In this document: one piece after another, positions 37,099-48,679 of the stretch
Position numbering within the stretch: position 1 is the first letter of the stretch
Layout: every line of letters begins with the position of its first letter
Source of the DNA: Viscum album
Taxonomy: Eukaryota; Streptophyta; Magnoliopsida; Santalales; Viscaceae
DNA: 64,000 nucleotides
NCBI GenBank assembly: GCA_963277665.1
Contig: OY728119.1
Coordinates: 315,352,206 to 315,416,205, forward strand
Reading direction: 5' to 3'
The notes under the pieces: model-generated
Database searches by the model: none
What the model was told of the DNA's origin: nothing
What the model saw: the letters and a program-made list of their open reading frames with translations, nothing else
Translations under genes and position numbers: made by a program

Positions 37099-38450
37099 TG
37101 ATGTTTCAGTGGTAAATGAGTACCTTTATATTTTTTCTAATGAGTTTCCTGGTATCATAACTGATCGAGAAGTTGAATTTAATATTGACCTAGTTCCTGA
37201 TGCTAATAAAATTTCAAAACCCCCTTATCAAATGGTTCAAATTGAACTTTTAAAGTCAAAGAATCAATTATGGATTTATTAGATAAAGGTTTCATTAGAT
37301 CTAGAACATCCCCATGGGGTGCACCTATATTTTTTGTTAAAAATAAAGATGGTTCAATGAGAATTTTCATTGATTATAGAGAATTGAATAATATCACTAT
37401 TAAGAATAAGTATCCTTTTCCTCATATCGATGATTTTTTTATCAGCTCCAGGGAGCTCAGTATTTTTTGAATATTGACTTGAAGTTGGGGTAGCATCAGT
37501 TGAAAGTAAAAGAATCATAAATTCCAAAGATTGTGTTTCATACTAGATTTGGAAATTATGAATTTGTAGTTATCCCTGTTGGTTTAACCAATGCCCCTGC
37601 TGTATTCATGGATCTTATGAATAGAATTTTCCATGAGTTCTTGGAAAGGTTTGTGGTTTTGTTCATTGATGATATTTTTTTTACTCCAAAATTAAAGAGG
37701 AACATGAAAGTCATTTAAGGGTCATCATTCAAATCTTAAAGGAAAAGAAATTGTTTGGGAAATTCAGAAAGTGTGAGTTTTGGTTGCAAAATTTTTTTTT
37801 CATTGGTCACATTGTTTCAAAAAAATGGCATAACTATTGTTCCAACTAAAACAAGATGTTGAATAATGGAAATGACCCACAAATATAACTGAGATTTTTA
37901 GTTTTCTTGGTTTTTTAGGTTATTATCAGAAGATTATTGAAACTTTGGCACGATTATCTAGTTTAATAAATAAGTTAACTTGAAAAGGTGTTAAGTTTAT
38001 TTGGACAAAATAATGTGATGATTGTTTTCAAGAATTGAAAATAAGATTATTGAATTCCTTGGTTTTGGCATTTCCATCCAGAAATGGTGAGTTTCTTATA
38101 TACAGTGATGCTTTGTTGAAATGACATGGTTGTGTCCTAATGTAGAATGATCAGGTAATTGCTTATGCTTCATGTTAGTTGAAACCAAATGAGTTATACC
38201 CTACACATGATTTGGAATTAGTTGTTGTTGTTTTTGCTTTAAAAATCTGATGGCATCATTTTTATGGAGTAAAATGTGAAATATATACTCACCACAAAAA
38301 TATAAAGTATATATTCACTCAGAATGAATTGAACATGAGATAGAGGAGATGACTAGAATTAATCAAGGATTATGATCGCATGATCCATTACCATCCGAGA
38401 AAAGCAAATAAAATAGATGATTCTTTGAGTAAAAAATGTAATGCTTCATT
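37099..38450 (+). pseudogene. Chromovirus RT and RNase H relic
   Basis: Reverse transcriptase copying the element RNA, with RNase H. The lead-in NEYLYIFSNEFPGI and DREVEFNIDLVPDANKISKP is in a shifted frame. [22 protein letters not shown] and [20 protein letters not shown] (37306-37425); then a shift to LNIDLKLG with a stop before HQLKVKES; then [20 protein letters not shown] and VLFIDDIF (37656-37676), which has Phe where Tyr is usual but keeps both Asp. RNase H: LIYSDALLK and HDLELVVVVFAL keep the acidic residues. The box normally read YTDHK is YTHHK (38290-38292), losing a catalytic Asp. The last box is KANKIDDSLSKK. Stops and shifts are numerous, so no active product is possible. Confidence 0.88.
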
Positions 38451-38689
38451 AACCATGCTGCATTTGGAAAAAGATTCTTCAATTTCTGATTTAATAAAAT
38501 TTGGCATAGAAGTTGTTGGTGCCGGAAATTCTTTTGTTTTGTATCAGGTGTCATTGAGATCATCTCTATCAGACAAAATAATTCAACCGCAGAAAGAAGA
38601 GAGTGAGTTATAGAAAAAGGTAGAGTTGGTTCAGATGGGTAAGTTTCCTTAATTTAACATTGATAATGATTGTGTTTTGAGGATCGGAA

Positions 38690-39850
38690 AGAGATTATGT
38701 GTGCCTTGTGATTCATAGTTGAAGAAAGAGTTGTTATGCGAAGATCATTGTTCCCCCTTTTCACTTCATCCTGGTATTACTAAGATGTATAGAGATCTTA
38801 TGGAGTATTACTGGTGGGATGGAATGAAATGATATATTACTGATTTTACTGTGAAGTGTTTGACTTTTCAGCAGGTTAAAGCAATGCAATAGTTACCAAA
38901 AGGAATGCTTCAACCTTTAACGGTGCCAGAGTGGAAATGAGAAAATGTATCAATGGACTTTGTTGTGGGATTACCAAAGACATCTCAAGTTAATAATTAG
39001 ATCTAGGTTATTTTTGATCGATTGACTAAATCCACCCATTTCCTTCCTATTCAAGATACTTTGTCTCTAGATCAACTTGCTAGATTGTATGTTAAAGAGA
39101 TAGTCAGGTTACATGGAGTTCCCCTCTACGTTGTATCTAATCGTGATCTCAGGTTTACTTCTAGCTTTTGCAAAGTCCTTCAGAAGTCGTTGGGTACTAA
39201 ATTAAATTTCAGTATAGATTTTTATCCTCAATCAGATGTGCAGTCAGAACAAAAAATTCAGACATTAGAATATATGTTACGTGCTTGTTCGATGGATTAC
39301 CAAGGAAGATAGGACTAACATATTTCTTTGGTTTAATTTTCATATAATAACAGTTTCTATTCTAATATAAAGATGGCTCCATTTGTGGCATTATATGGAA
39401 AACATTGCCGAATTCCATCTTTTTGGGATGAATTAGGTGAAAGGAAGTTGATGGGACAAGAATTATTAGAAGATATTGCAAAGAAAGTTCAGTTGATTCA
39501 GAAGCACATGAGAACAGCTTAGAGCATACAGAAAAGTTATGCAGATAACCAGAGGAAGGATCTTTCTTATTAGGAATGTGATCATGTCTTTCTCAAAGTT
39601 TCTCTATGGAAAAGTGTGATGCATTTTGGTAAAATGGAAAAGTTGAGTCCGAGGTTCATTGGACCTTCTGAAATTCTGAATAATGTTGGATCAGTTGTGT
39701 ACAAAGTTGATTTACTTCCATGTTTATCCCAGATACATAATTTTTTTGATGTTTCGATATTGAGAAAGTATATGTCAGATCCATCCCATGTTTTGAGACC
39801 AGAGGTAGTTCAGTTGGAAGAGAATATCTCTTATGAAGAACAACCAATTT
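38690..39850 (+). pseudogene. Chromovirus integrase relic
   Basis: Integrase, joining the DNA copy to the genome. The zinc-binding domain has LHPGITKMYRDLMEYYWW and KCLTFQQVK, where the second Cys of the usual CxxC is Phe. The catalytic core has SMDFVVGLPKT with its Asp at 38956; VVSNRDLRFTS, where the catalytic Asp of the usual VSDRD is Asn (39139-39141); and DVQSEQKIQTLE with its Glu kept. The C-terminal part reads MEKLSPRFIGPSEILNNVGS and VYKVDLLPCLSQIHNFFDVS, then ILRKYMSDPSHVL (39640-39795), the typical post-integrase region. Several stops interrupt it, for example in EWK.EN and NN.I.VIFDRL. Confidence 0.87.
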
Positions 39851-39990
39851 AGATTCTTGACCGTAGAGAGAAAGTGTTGTGGAACAAGTTAATTCACCAG
39901 GTAAATGTTTTTTGGAAAAACCATATGGTTGAAGAGGCAACATGGGAATCTAAAAATTCCATGAGAGATAAATACCCCCACTTATTTTGA
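39851..39990 (+). pseudogene. Chromodomain at the end of the chromovirus polyprotein
   Basis: Reads ILDRREKVLWNKLIHQVNVF, then WKNHMVEEATWESKNSMRDK and YPHLF before the stop at 39988. This is the plant chromovirus chromodomain with the conserved W..H...EATWE core. In living elements it is thought to steer integration to marked chromatin. It is nearly intact apart from the TAG (39850) that separates it from the integrase. Confidence 0.85.
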
Positions 39991-40018
39991 TAAGTAAAAT
40001 TGTGAGGATGTAATTACC

Positions 40019-40033
40019 AAAAGGAAGGAAGGA
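40019..40033 (+). other. Polypurine tract
   Basis: AAAAGGAAGGAAGGA lies directly before the 3' LTR start TGTAACATACC, the expected site for plus-strand DNA priming. Confidence 0.88.
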
Positions 40034-43000
40034 TGTAACATACCAAGTTAATAAAGAATAACACATATTTCATATTTATTAATATTTGTGAATAAATATT
40101 AATTTTACTTTAAAGGGGTTTCTATGTTCGATAGCGTACCTGATATGCAACAACGAGTTTCTTTGAAATCCTACGTGGCATACTAATAATATAATATTAT
40201 TTTAAATGATAGCTAACTCCTAGTCATTGTATTGGTGGGAATGAACAAAACTAACTACAATATTATTATACATGTTTGTTAAATGTATTTACATTTATCC
40301 AATAAAATTTAGAGACTTAAATTGTGAATGAATCTGATTTTAAGCATAATTTACATTAAAAGGACGATTTACCACCTATTAATGGAGAACCATATTTAAA
40401 TATAGTTTTGGTCACTTTAATTAAATATATTTTACCAAATACAATCCTTCTTTAGAATGGTGACATCAAATTTTTCTTCGGTTAATTTTTCAGTATTTTT
40501 CGGAAAAAGTTCATTTTTAATGAATAATGAGAAATACTGTATTTTAATTCAAAATTGCCTTTTAATGTAATTTTTGTATTTGGAATGATTATCTTTTTAA
40601 TTGGTTTTAAAGTTTAATAAATATATTTTTTTACCATTTAATCCAATGTTGTTCATTTGAATTAATTTCACTTTTAAATTGGACATAATCAAGTGTTAAT
40701 CTTTTGATAGTTATTATTTTTTAAAAACACATTTTTTGTTTTCACAGTGAGAATTAATTTTGAATTAATTTCATCCACTTCTGTGTTTTGAATTCAGAGA
40801 AATGTATTCCATATTTGGAATCAGGAGGTCCAAATTGATTAAATGGGTAACTCTTATTTTTAGACATTTTAAATATTTACTTCTGTAAATATTTTATTTA
40901 CCGTGGTTAAAGTGTAAATCTGTTAAATAATGGTACAAAAATAATATAATAATAATATAAAATTACCCTTAAACGTGTACTAATCCTATTGGGTGATATA
41001 TATCCGACCATGGTCATGTTTGGGTCGATTTTGGGACCCCATGCAGCCACTTATGATTGATAGGGACACATTAGATAAATTAATTTCAAGTAAAGGCAAA
41101 ATTGGCATAATAAAAAATATTTTAGTAAAGTAATTTTTATATGATGTTATATAAATTATATTTCAACTATAAATATTACTTATAAATATAAAACTATTTA
41201 CCACATCATGGTAATTTTTTATAATTTTTATACATCACATTAATTAAATTATTTATGACACAATAATGATGTAATATTTACCTCATTAATAAATGATTTA
41301 AATAAATAAGATTATAATGATTAAAATATTATCCAAAACATGCCCAATTAGGATTTGATGATTTCATTTATAAATATGAGTCATATATCTTCTATTTTAA
41401 TGATTCTTGGAACTTTATAAACCAAAAATCATTATATAATAAATTAATATTATCACACTTCACTAAAGATCCCCTCCTCCCCATTATAAAAGGAGACCAT
41501 TTTCCACCAATTACTCACACCTCTCAAGAATTTTGGCTCATCCAAAATCAGCACAATTAAGCTTCCAATATCCCTATACGCATCCTAGAAACCTTACCTT
41601 AGGCAGAAGGCACTTCAAGATGTCCTTTAGTTCAAACAAAATGGAGTTACCCAAATTAAAGGTAATAGTTTCTCTTAAATTATTTTATTTTATTTTACTT
41701 CTTTACCCCTAAACATTTTGTATTCCTTCATTTTTTAACAACACCATTATCCTCAATATACTAGGATGTTTTTATGAGAAGGATTCGAACTACACTTATA
41801 GACACCTCCATCTAATGGATGAATAACATAATGTTTCTATGGATGGAAAACTAACGCCTCACGAAATGATGATTGTTCAAATATCTCCATACACCTCTCA
41901 TGGTGTCCATTATGATGGAACATTATTTATATATTATATATATTATTTTTATTTATTCCTTATTCTTGTGTAATTTCCTTTTATATCATCCATTTATGGT
42001 TTTCATTACGGGTAAACGTGATAATTTTATTTGAGGAAGTGTGGACTACTGCCCCCTCAAAGATGTATGAATCGTTCATAACATATGTGGTACGTATAAA
42101 GGATATATTTAATGAAATTATATATTATAAAATACTGGAATTATAATAATACTATGTATCATTATGTTTTAATTCCCTTAAATATGAAATTGAAATGGAA
42201 GTAGTGTTCATGCGTACATACGGCTTACCATCACCATCAACGGTCCATTTCATTTCTTACCTCTAAATGTTATGTACCATTATAAATACATGTATATTCT
42301 GGATATATATAATATATTTGATATAAAAATCATGAATATAATTCTAGATATAATTAACCTTTGACCACATGAACAACATGTAGTTATAAGAAGTCCATTT
42401 TTGACTCAAGTACCAAACAACGACAAAATGAACAATATTAACTTCAATGATTACATAATGTTTATAACATGATAATAAATAATATAAAAGGAATAATAAA
42501 CATGAAAATTTCTTAGTCAAGTAGAAATTAACATTAGTTTATGATTCATGAGATTAATGAAATATCGAGTCAAGTCGGACACGAGGTAAGGGACTTCGTC
42601 TGAATCTCCTTTTATTGAGGCATATTTGGTTTTAATACATGACATTATTTTATACTCTATATAAACACCCTTGAATTTTCAAAGGGAATATTTTTCTATG
42701 AAGAGTTTTAATAAATGAAAAAAATGAATGTTTCTTTTTACAAAAGCGGTGACAACAACCTTTCCCTCCACCATGAGTATTATTTGATCTGTAGCTTCCT
42801 CAACAAGCCATAATGTTTTTAAAAGAAAATAAATATCATATACTATTTTATGTATTTTGGTATTGAAAGTGGTTTTGATAATGGATTTGTTATGTCAATA
42901 TATTTAAGTGATATATTGTGATTGAAATTTTTAAATGTCTTCTTTCCTTTATATTTGTTTTATGTATTATGACTTTATAATGGTTCTTGGACATTTGACT

Positions 43001-43671
43001 AGTGGTTACGCGATAATCCAAATGACAGGAGGTTCCGTGAATACCAGGACGGGTGGTTACGTTATAACCTCCAATTCATTGGGTATGGATGTTGGCCATA
43101 TGTCTATTCCATTTAGTGATATGTGTAGAAGTCGAATGTATGGTTAATAAATTTATGTATGTTTATGTCCCAAGTTACCTTTATATGTTATTTTTTTTAT
43201 ATGGATATTATGGTAATCTTTTGGTTACAAAAGGGTAAGTAATGAACATTTATTCGGTAAAGAGTATTTAATACTTCATAAAGGTGACAAGTATTAATTA
43301 TGATATAGTAATCATGGTTTACATGTTGTTTTGAAAAACTAACATTTTCCCTTCCTTGTGTATCCCTTATTGAGATTTTTATGCTCATTCCATGTTTTTG
43401 AAAAGTTTTTCACAGGACATAATATGGAATAGTGCAAGGATGGGATCAAGAAAAAGTCATGATGTCTAAAATAGGGAACTTGACATGACATTTTTTTCTG
43501 GAGTTTTTATTTTATGAAAAAAAAAAGAAACTGTGTAGACGTGTCTAATTTAATCATTTGAGATGTAATAGTTATGTCCTAATTCTCTAAAACTCTATAC
43601 CTGAAAAGATCCTCAATGTGAATTATTCATTTAATTCAATATTATGTAATTTTTAAGGCCGGGTCATTGTA
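40034..43671 (+). repeat. 3' LTR of chromovirus
   Basis: Pairs with 31757-35381. Starts TGTAACATACC and ends GGGTCATTGTA, followed directly by GATAG. Differences from the 5' LTR are mostly single-base changes and small gaps. Confidence 0.92.
41485..41493 (+). promoter_or_regulatory. TATA box of 3' LTR
   Basis: TATAAAAGG at 1451 bp from the LTR start, against 1448 bp in the 5' LTR. If active it would drive transcription into the flanking copia relic. Confidence 0.7.
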
Positions 43672-43676
43672 GATAG
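43672..43676. repeat. Right target-site duplication of the chromovirus
   Basis: GATAG, identical to 31752-31756. Confidence 0.92.
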
Positions 43677-43695
43677 ATACCTAAAAAACACATCA

Positions 43696-43705
43696 TTGGT
43701 ATCAT
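43696..43705 (+). other. Primer-binding site of interrupted copia element
   Basis: TTGGTATCAT matches the start of the tRNA-iMet site and lies upstream of a copia gag relic in the same direction. The chromovirus is inserted about 20 bp before it, so the copia LTR end is split between 31751 and 43677. Confidence 0.5.
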
Positions 43706-45875
43706 ATTATTATGGACATTGTCAATCCTAAATGGATGACTTCTTAAAGATACTTATAATTGATCATTGGAAATAATGGTAAAGTCCCTACCTTCATACT
43801 GATGTAATTTTTTTTCTTTCACTTAATTCAAGTGCCTCAAAGCTCATTTTCCTCAAAAAAATGATCATTGGAAATCATATAAAAATCATACAAGATTCCA
43901 AAAGGAGAACATTTATCATTAGTTTATACTTATGTGATAGAGTATGTGTTGAATTATAAGATGTTGAAAATTTTATATTGTGAAATAAATAAGAATCTGT
44001 ATAGTCAAGTTTTAGGAAGTAAAAATGAGCATAACATCTATAAAATTATATAAGATACACATATTATAATAGATAAACCCACTATCACTAAGTTGTATAT
44101 TTTAATAGATCAATATCAAGAATTTAATATGGTTGAATATGAAATTTTAAATAAAACATTTCATAGATTTACTAGTATTTTAAATGGTTTGAGTTATTTC
44201 ATAGAAAATTTATAAAATATTAGTCTTATTAAAATGGTAATTACATAACCTCTTAATAAGTTGCATGATAAGGGGGGTATTGTAGAAAAAAGAAATAAAT
44301 TCAAGGAATATACACTTGATGACCTTATCAGATCATTCTTACAGTATGAATTAGAAACTAAAAATATTTCTAAAGAAGATATTTCAAAGATGAAGGCAAG
44401 TGATTTTAAGAAAAAAATTTCTACATACTCTTTTGATTCTAAGTTACAGAGTAATGATTTGAATGATACAACATATATTACAAAAGGTGTATATATAATT
44501 AAGGAAGAATGAACAAGGATATTATGAAATAACTATCTTAAGGGAGATCATAAGGAGAATAAGATAGTATATTTTTACTCTAATGATGCTGAAGATGTAA
44601 TTTTTTATGAATGTTGGAAAATAGTTCAAATAAATCTTGATTTCCCAAGACTAAAGAAGGAAAAACTTAGAGGAAACAATATAAGAATGAAAAGAATAGA
44701 ATTTCCCTCGGATGGAGTTTTACTAAGTATTCATGCTCTTATGAGAAATCTGGTTTGGAAATAGATACAAAAAACTTTTGCTTAATGGATTCATCCATAC
44801 AAGTATGTGATTATACTTATTATTCTTCTTTCAAATATTAATCATAAAAAACCATTATAGATAAATTTCTTAAAGAATATGAAATACTTGATCATCAATT
44901 TCAAAAGATCTCTATTTTATATAGGAAACTTAAGTGTCAAAATTATATTTTTATTAAAAAAATGATGTGTTGAGTAAATCTTTCCAAAAGGATTAGAATC
45001 TAAAAATATAGATTTAAATTATGAATGTAAAAATCAAAAAACTTCTCAAAAAATGTTAGAAGATATCTTGTTAAAAATGATAAATTAAATATAAAGGTGG
45101 ATTTCATGTCAATGTTTCATGAAGTTGAAATAAAAAAAGTGACATTGTTCTAATGGTGGAGAAAATTATGAAAAAATGACAAGTTTAAATAAAAATGAAC
45201 AAAATGAGATTCAATATTAGTTATGAAAATAATTTACCCAAGATGTAACAGACTTTATTTGTTAATATCACTAGTGGAATTATGTCTACTTCTATATGTT
45301 TTAGATTTCATAGGAAAAGTCATTATTCGAATGAGTATTCATTGAGATTACAGAAATCTCTTATACATACTATGGATTTCAATTATAAATATTTATCTTC
45401 AATATTTCTTATAATGAAGTGTTTGAAATCATTATGTATTTCTAAAAATTCATATTCTAATATCATTAGACCCAAATTTACATAGGTAAAAAAGCTTTCA
45501 TAAATCATTTTTTTAGTAAAAGTGTCATGGGATAATCAAAAAGGATTATTGGTATATAGATAGTGGATTATCAACACACATGGTTAGTTATATTTCAAAT
45601 ATTATTTAATTTAATAAGTATGATGGAGGTAAGGATACTTTTGGTGATAACACTAAAGGAAAGGTAAAATGTTTCTGTGAGGATATAATTTCAAGTTCTA
45701 CTATTATTAATAAATTTTTATATATTGAAGGATTTAAATATAATTTAATAATCATTTAATATCTATGTTATTATTGATTTTTTGTTAAATTCCAAAATGA
45801 TAAATGCATTATATTTATGGATAAATATTTTTTTAATGAAAATATAAAACAATTGATGGTCATCCTTTTGGATTC
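43706..45875 (+). pseudogene. Ty1/copia (SIRE-like) gag and protease relic
   Basis: Gag: LIDQYQEFNMVEYEILNKTF and HRFTSILNGLSYF (44097-44200), then EYTLDDLIRSFLQYELETKN and KASDFKKKIS in the open frame 44261-44512, matching the F.M...E...F.RF..I.N.L and LdeLi.sL..yE pattern of SIRE/Maximus-type gag. The nucleocapsid knuckle near 45297-45340 reads CFRFHRKSHYSNEY, with two of three Cys lost. Protease: YWYIDSGLSTHMVS at about 45548-45590, the copia WYIDSGAS.HM active site, then FGDNTKGKVKCF. The integrase lead-in (KFQNDKCIIF near 45790) stops being readable near 45875, where a less AT-rich segment begins. Many stops; not functional. Confidence 0.78.
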
Positions 45876-46320
45876 ACAGGAGGGAAGGGGGTTAGAGGGA
45901 TCTGGGTTGACTACTCACACCATTGATGGCCTACCAATTATGGATAACCATTTTAATATGGAGGCTCGATCAGCACACCCTGAACTGAATGTTGCTTACA
46001 TTTCACATATATTATAGCTTGACCTCATAGGGAGGTGTGTAACTAGGTCTTTGAGCCCATGGAGTGAAACTATAGAGTAACCAAATGTGGTTTCAATTGA
46101 ATTGGTAAATGCATATGAAGATATTGATAAAATGTATGTCGTAGTTAAAAAAAATTAAAGGTCACCAGTACAGTCTAAAGATAGTGCAGGTTGGGTAAAA
46201 GAGACAAGTAGGGTGAGATCGAAAAAAAAACTAGTCCCAATGTTAATGTTTTCAATCATTTTGAGTGTTTTGAGGTTGATGACCCAATATAGGAATTAGA
46301 GGGGGCATGTCTTAGTATTC
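45876..46320 (+). pseudogene. Inserted coding-like fragment, possibly LINE ORF1 tail
   Basis: A less AT-rich segment that breaks the copia relic. Translations give EARSAHPELNVAYISHIL, then LIGRCVTRSLSPWSETIE, then SAGWVKETSRVRSKKK, and in another frame NVNVFNHFECFEVDDPI and ELEGACLSIL. The basic stretch followed by NxFxxFE and an acidic end resembles the C-terminal part of plant LINE ORF1 proteins, but no domain is certain. Stops and at least one frameshift are present. It is weak evidence for a second LINE. Confidence 0.35.
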
Positions 46321-47930
46321 TACTATAATGGAGGTCCCTTTGTATGGTTTACCCACACAACATACTTCTTCAGAGCACCTTGCAGGCCACCTGGTAGTTG
46401 AGGTGGAAGAGGTTCATGTTGAACATGTTGATGGTGAGGCCACTCTTATGGGACGAGGGTTTGTTCATATAAGAGATTCTAAACCATAGGATTTTGTCCT
46501 CAACCCTGATGTTCAACATGATAATTTTCTGAAGGACCCCAGGACACCCGGAGAGGGGAGGGGTGAATCAAGGTCTCAACTTTTTCTTTTAAACTGATGG
46601 ATCTTGTTCCCATATTGGTATGAACTAGTTTAACCTATATGATGGATATGAGAACCAATCAAACATTTACATGCAAAGATATGACACAACACTTTTTACT
46701 TGGTTCACCACTAAGGGATACATCCAAGGAGCATACGCCGACAGTTTTTCGATCATACCAAATTCCAATATTCCTCAAAAGTTGTGCATTACAAAGGTTT
46801 GGGAATAGTCAATAAGGCCCAGGCTCACTGCCTTTACAACTGTTTAGGGATTTCCCACTGCGTCCCTAGGGTCACTCTCGTTGACTCCCCCTGACTCACT
46901 ACTTTTGGTGAAGTCTTAGCCAGTTTATAAAAGTGAATGTCTCTTCAATATATTCACATTGAAGTCTTTGGCTCTGCATCACACGAGAATATACTTGTAT
47001 TGATGTTCAGAAAAGATGCACTTGATCACACTGAACCACTGATCCGGATAACCAGAACGTGCTAACATTTTTCACTTACAATTACACGCAACACCAACCC
47101 TTTGCGCACAAGATCTTACAATTGTGCACAATATTTCCTTTTTTTCACTGAAAAATATATTGTGCAACAACACCCTTTTCACGCAACTAAATCTTTTATG
47201 CGTCACCCCAATTTTTATGCCCAACTCTTCCTTTTTTGCGTATCCCGTAATTTTTCTCCCACACAGAATTTTTCGTGCATCTCAGAAGTTTTCACGCAAG
47301 CTGGGATTTTTCATGCAACTCGGAATTTTATGTGCATGCCCCTTTACGCAAACTTTCTATGTGCATCAACATTTGGATCTTCTCTTGGTCATCATTCATA
47401 CTGAATGAGGGGGTCACCTCTTATTTATAGGCATCTCTGACCTCCATGATAGAAACCCCCTATGGCAAGAAAAACCTCTCATTTGGCATATAATATTTCC
47501 CGTAGGTATCGTTTTTCATGCACATCTCCAGATTTTTCATGCAGCCCATGCCTTTTCTATTTTTTGAAATCTTGATTCCAAAACACTATTTGCCTGAAAA
47601 ACCTCACTCCATTATTTCATGCACCACACTTTTTTTTAGGCACAACTCAAATATTCCGCGCACAACCTGTCTTTTTCGTGCACCAATTCCTCTTTGCACG
47701 CCCTTCCTTTTACCAACAATCCATGTAATCATTTTCCTATTTTGAGGCCCAAAAATTTGGCAAACACGGGGAAATGGGGCCCCCTTCAATACTGTTGTCT
47801 GCTTAAACTGTATTATCACTTTACTGGCACACATTATGGACTTCCACCTAGGATTGAAAAGAAAGCACAAACCATACTCCAATTCATTCATAGAATATCC
47901 ATGGTTCCAAAATTTTCATAAAGAGAGAGA
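46321..47930. other. Dispersed-repeat-like, non-coding segment
   Basis: Contains GAGGGGAGGGGTGAATCAAG near 46553 and CTTGGTTCACCACTAAGGGA near 46700. In my recollection, words like these (a G-rich GGGGTGAAT start, then a TGGTTC..CC..CTA..CC box) recur in dispersed plant LTR-type repeats; I did not check this. It includes the 20-bp motif array at 47095-47370. The open frames across it show no domain. Confidence 0.4.
47095..47710. repeat. Degenerate 20-bp motif array (TTTT-C-GTGCA/ACGCA type)
   Basis: A T-rich run followed by a GCA-centred word (TGCGCACA, GTGCACA, CACGCAAC, CATGCAACTCGG, CGTGCATCTC) recurs at roughly 47103, 47124, 47161, 47181, 47200, 47217, 47237, 47273, 47293, 47313, 47331, 47346 and 47361, and again in 47515-47700. 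Typical spacing is 15-21 bp. The array gives rise to chance open frames in several phases. Confidence 0.6.
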
Positions 47931-48525
47931 TGATCTGATCTAGGATTTTGAAAATGATTCGGTCGGGCTCTTCATGGAAGGGTGGAAGGGAATATGTAAA
48001 TTGACAATGGATTAATCCTTTTTCTATCTAACAATGGAGAAATAGTCACCGAATAAGTTGAAGTAAAAGAATATAAACAAATAATATACGTCAGGTGATG
48101 CGCTTGAGAAATCCTTGGAATTTCTCATGAGCTCGAAAGAAGAATTGGTTGAAGAGGTTGTGTATCTAAATTATACTGATGAAGAAGCTACTTAAATGAT
48201 GGGGAGATCATTAAGGGTTACTCTAGATGAGGATACATATACATGTATTGACAAGAATGACCTGATTTTAGTTGTGGAATTCAATAATGGAAATACAAGC
48301 ATTGAGGGTTAAATCCATTTCTGGAAAAATCTGGAATTTCGGTTTGAGGATCATTTAATAGATGAACTAGATAATCCGGTAAACAATATATCTTAGAAAT
48401 TATTTAGGTAGATTAAATATGGTAGGATAAAATTTTCCTTTAATGACTCTATTACTTATTTTTGTTGTTAAAATCTTGGTTTCTCACTTTTTCTATAAAA
48501 TTATTTGATAAATAAAAATTTAATT
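47931..48525 (+). other. Unassigned segment with coding-like composition
   Basis: From about 48095 one frame gives SLEFLMSSKEELVEEVVYLN, then TLDEDTYTCIDKNDLILVVE and FRFEDHLIDELDNP, broken by stops. The mix of acidic and hydrophobic residues is protein-like, but I do not recognise a family. After 48400 the sequence becomes very AT-rich again. Confidence 0.35.
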
Positions 48526-48679
48526 TTCAGTCAGTCAGAAGGGTCAAAATTTATTTGATTAATTTTTTGGAATTAACAAATCAAAATGTAAAATGATTAA
48601 AAGTTGTTCAATCTGATGAAATTTTATAGAATATGTGGTTGGGAAATTATAATATCATATTGATTCACAAGATTTACAT

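Larger units (their letters stand above)
31757..43671 (+). mobile_element. Full-length decayed Ty3/gypsy chromovirus (Tekay/Del-like)
   Basis: An 11.9-kb element with all structural landmarks in order: GATAG duplication, 3625-bp 5' LTR, tRNA-iMet primer site, gag, protease, RT, RNase H, integrase, chromodomain, polypurine tract, 3638-bp 3' LTR, GATAG. The two LTRs differ at roughly one base in ten in the first 200 bases I compared by eye, so the insertion is old. The coding region is mostly in one frame but has many stops, frame excursions at about 37082-37260 and 37465-38000, and substitutions at key residues. The chromodomain and long LTRs fit the Tekay/Del clade; clade placement is by motif only. 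It interrupts a copia element whose primer site lies about 20 bp past its right end. Confidence 0.93.

Noticed and set aside
47102..47921. Several long open frames on both strands
   Set aside because: They run through the 20-bp motif array and T-rich DNA in several phases at once, with no domain and no codon signal.
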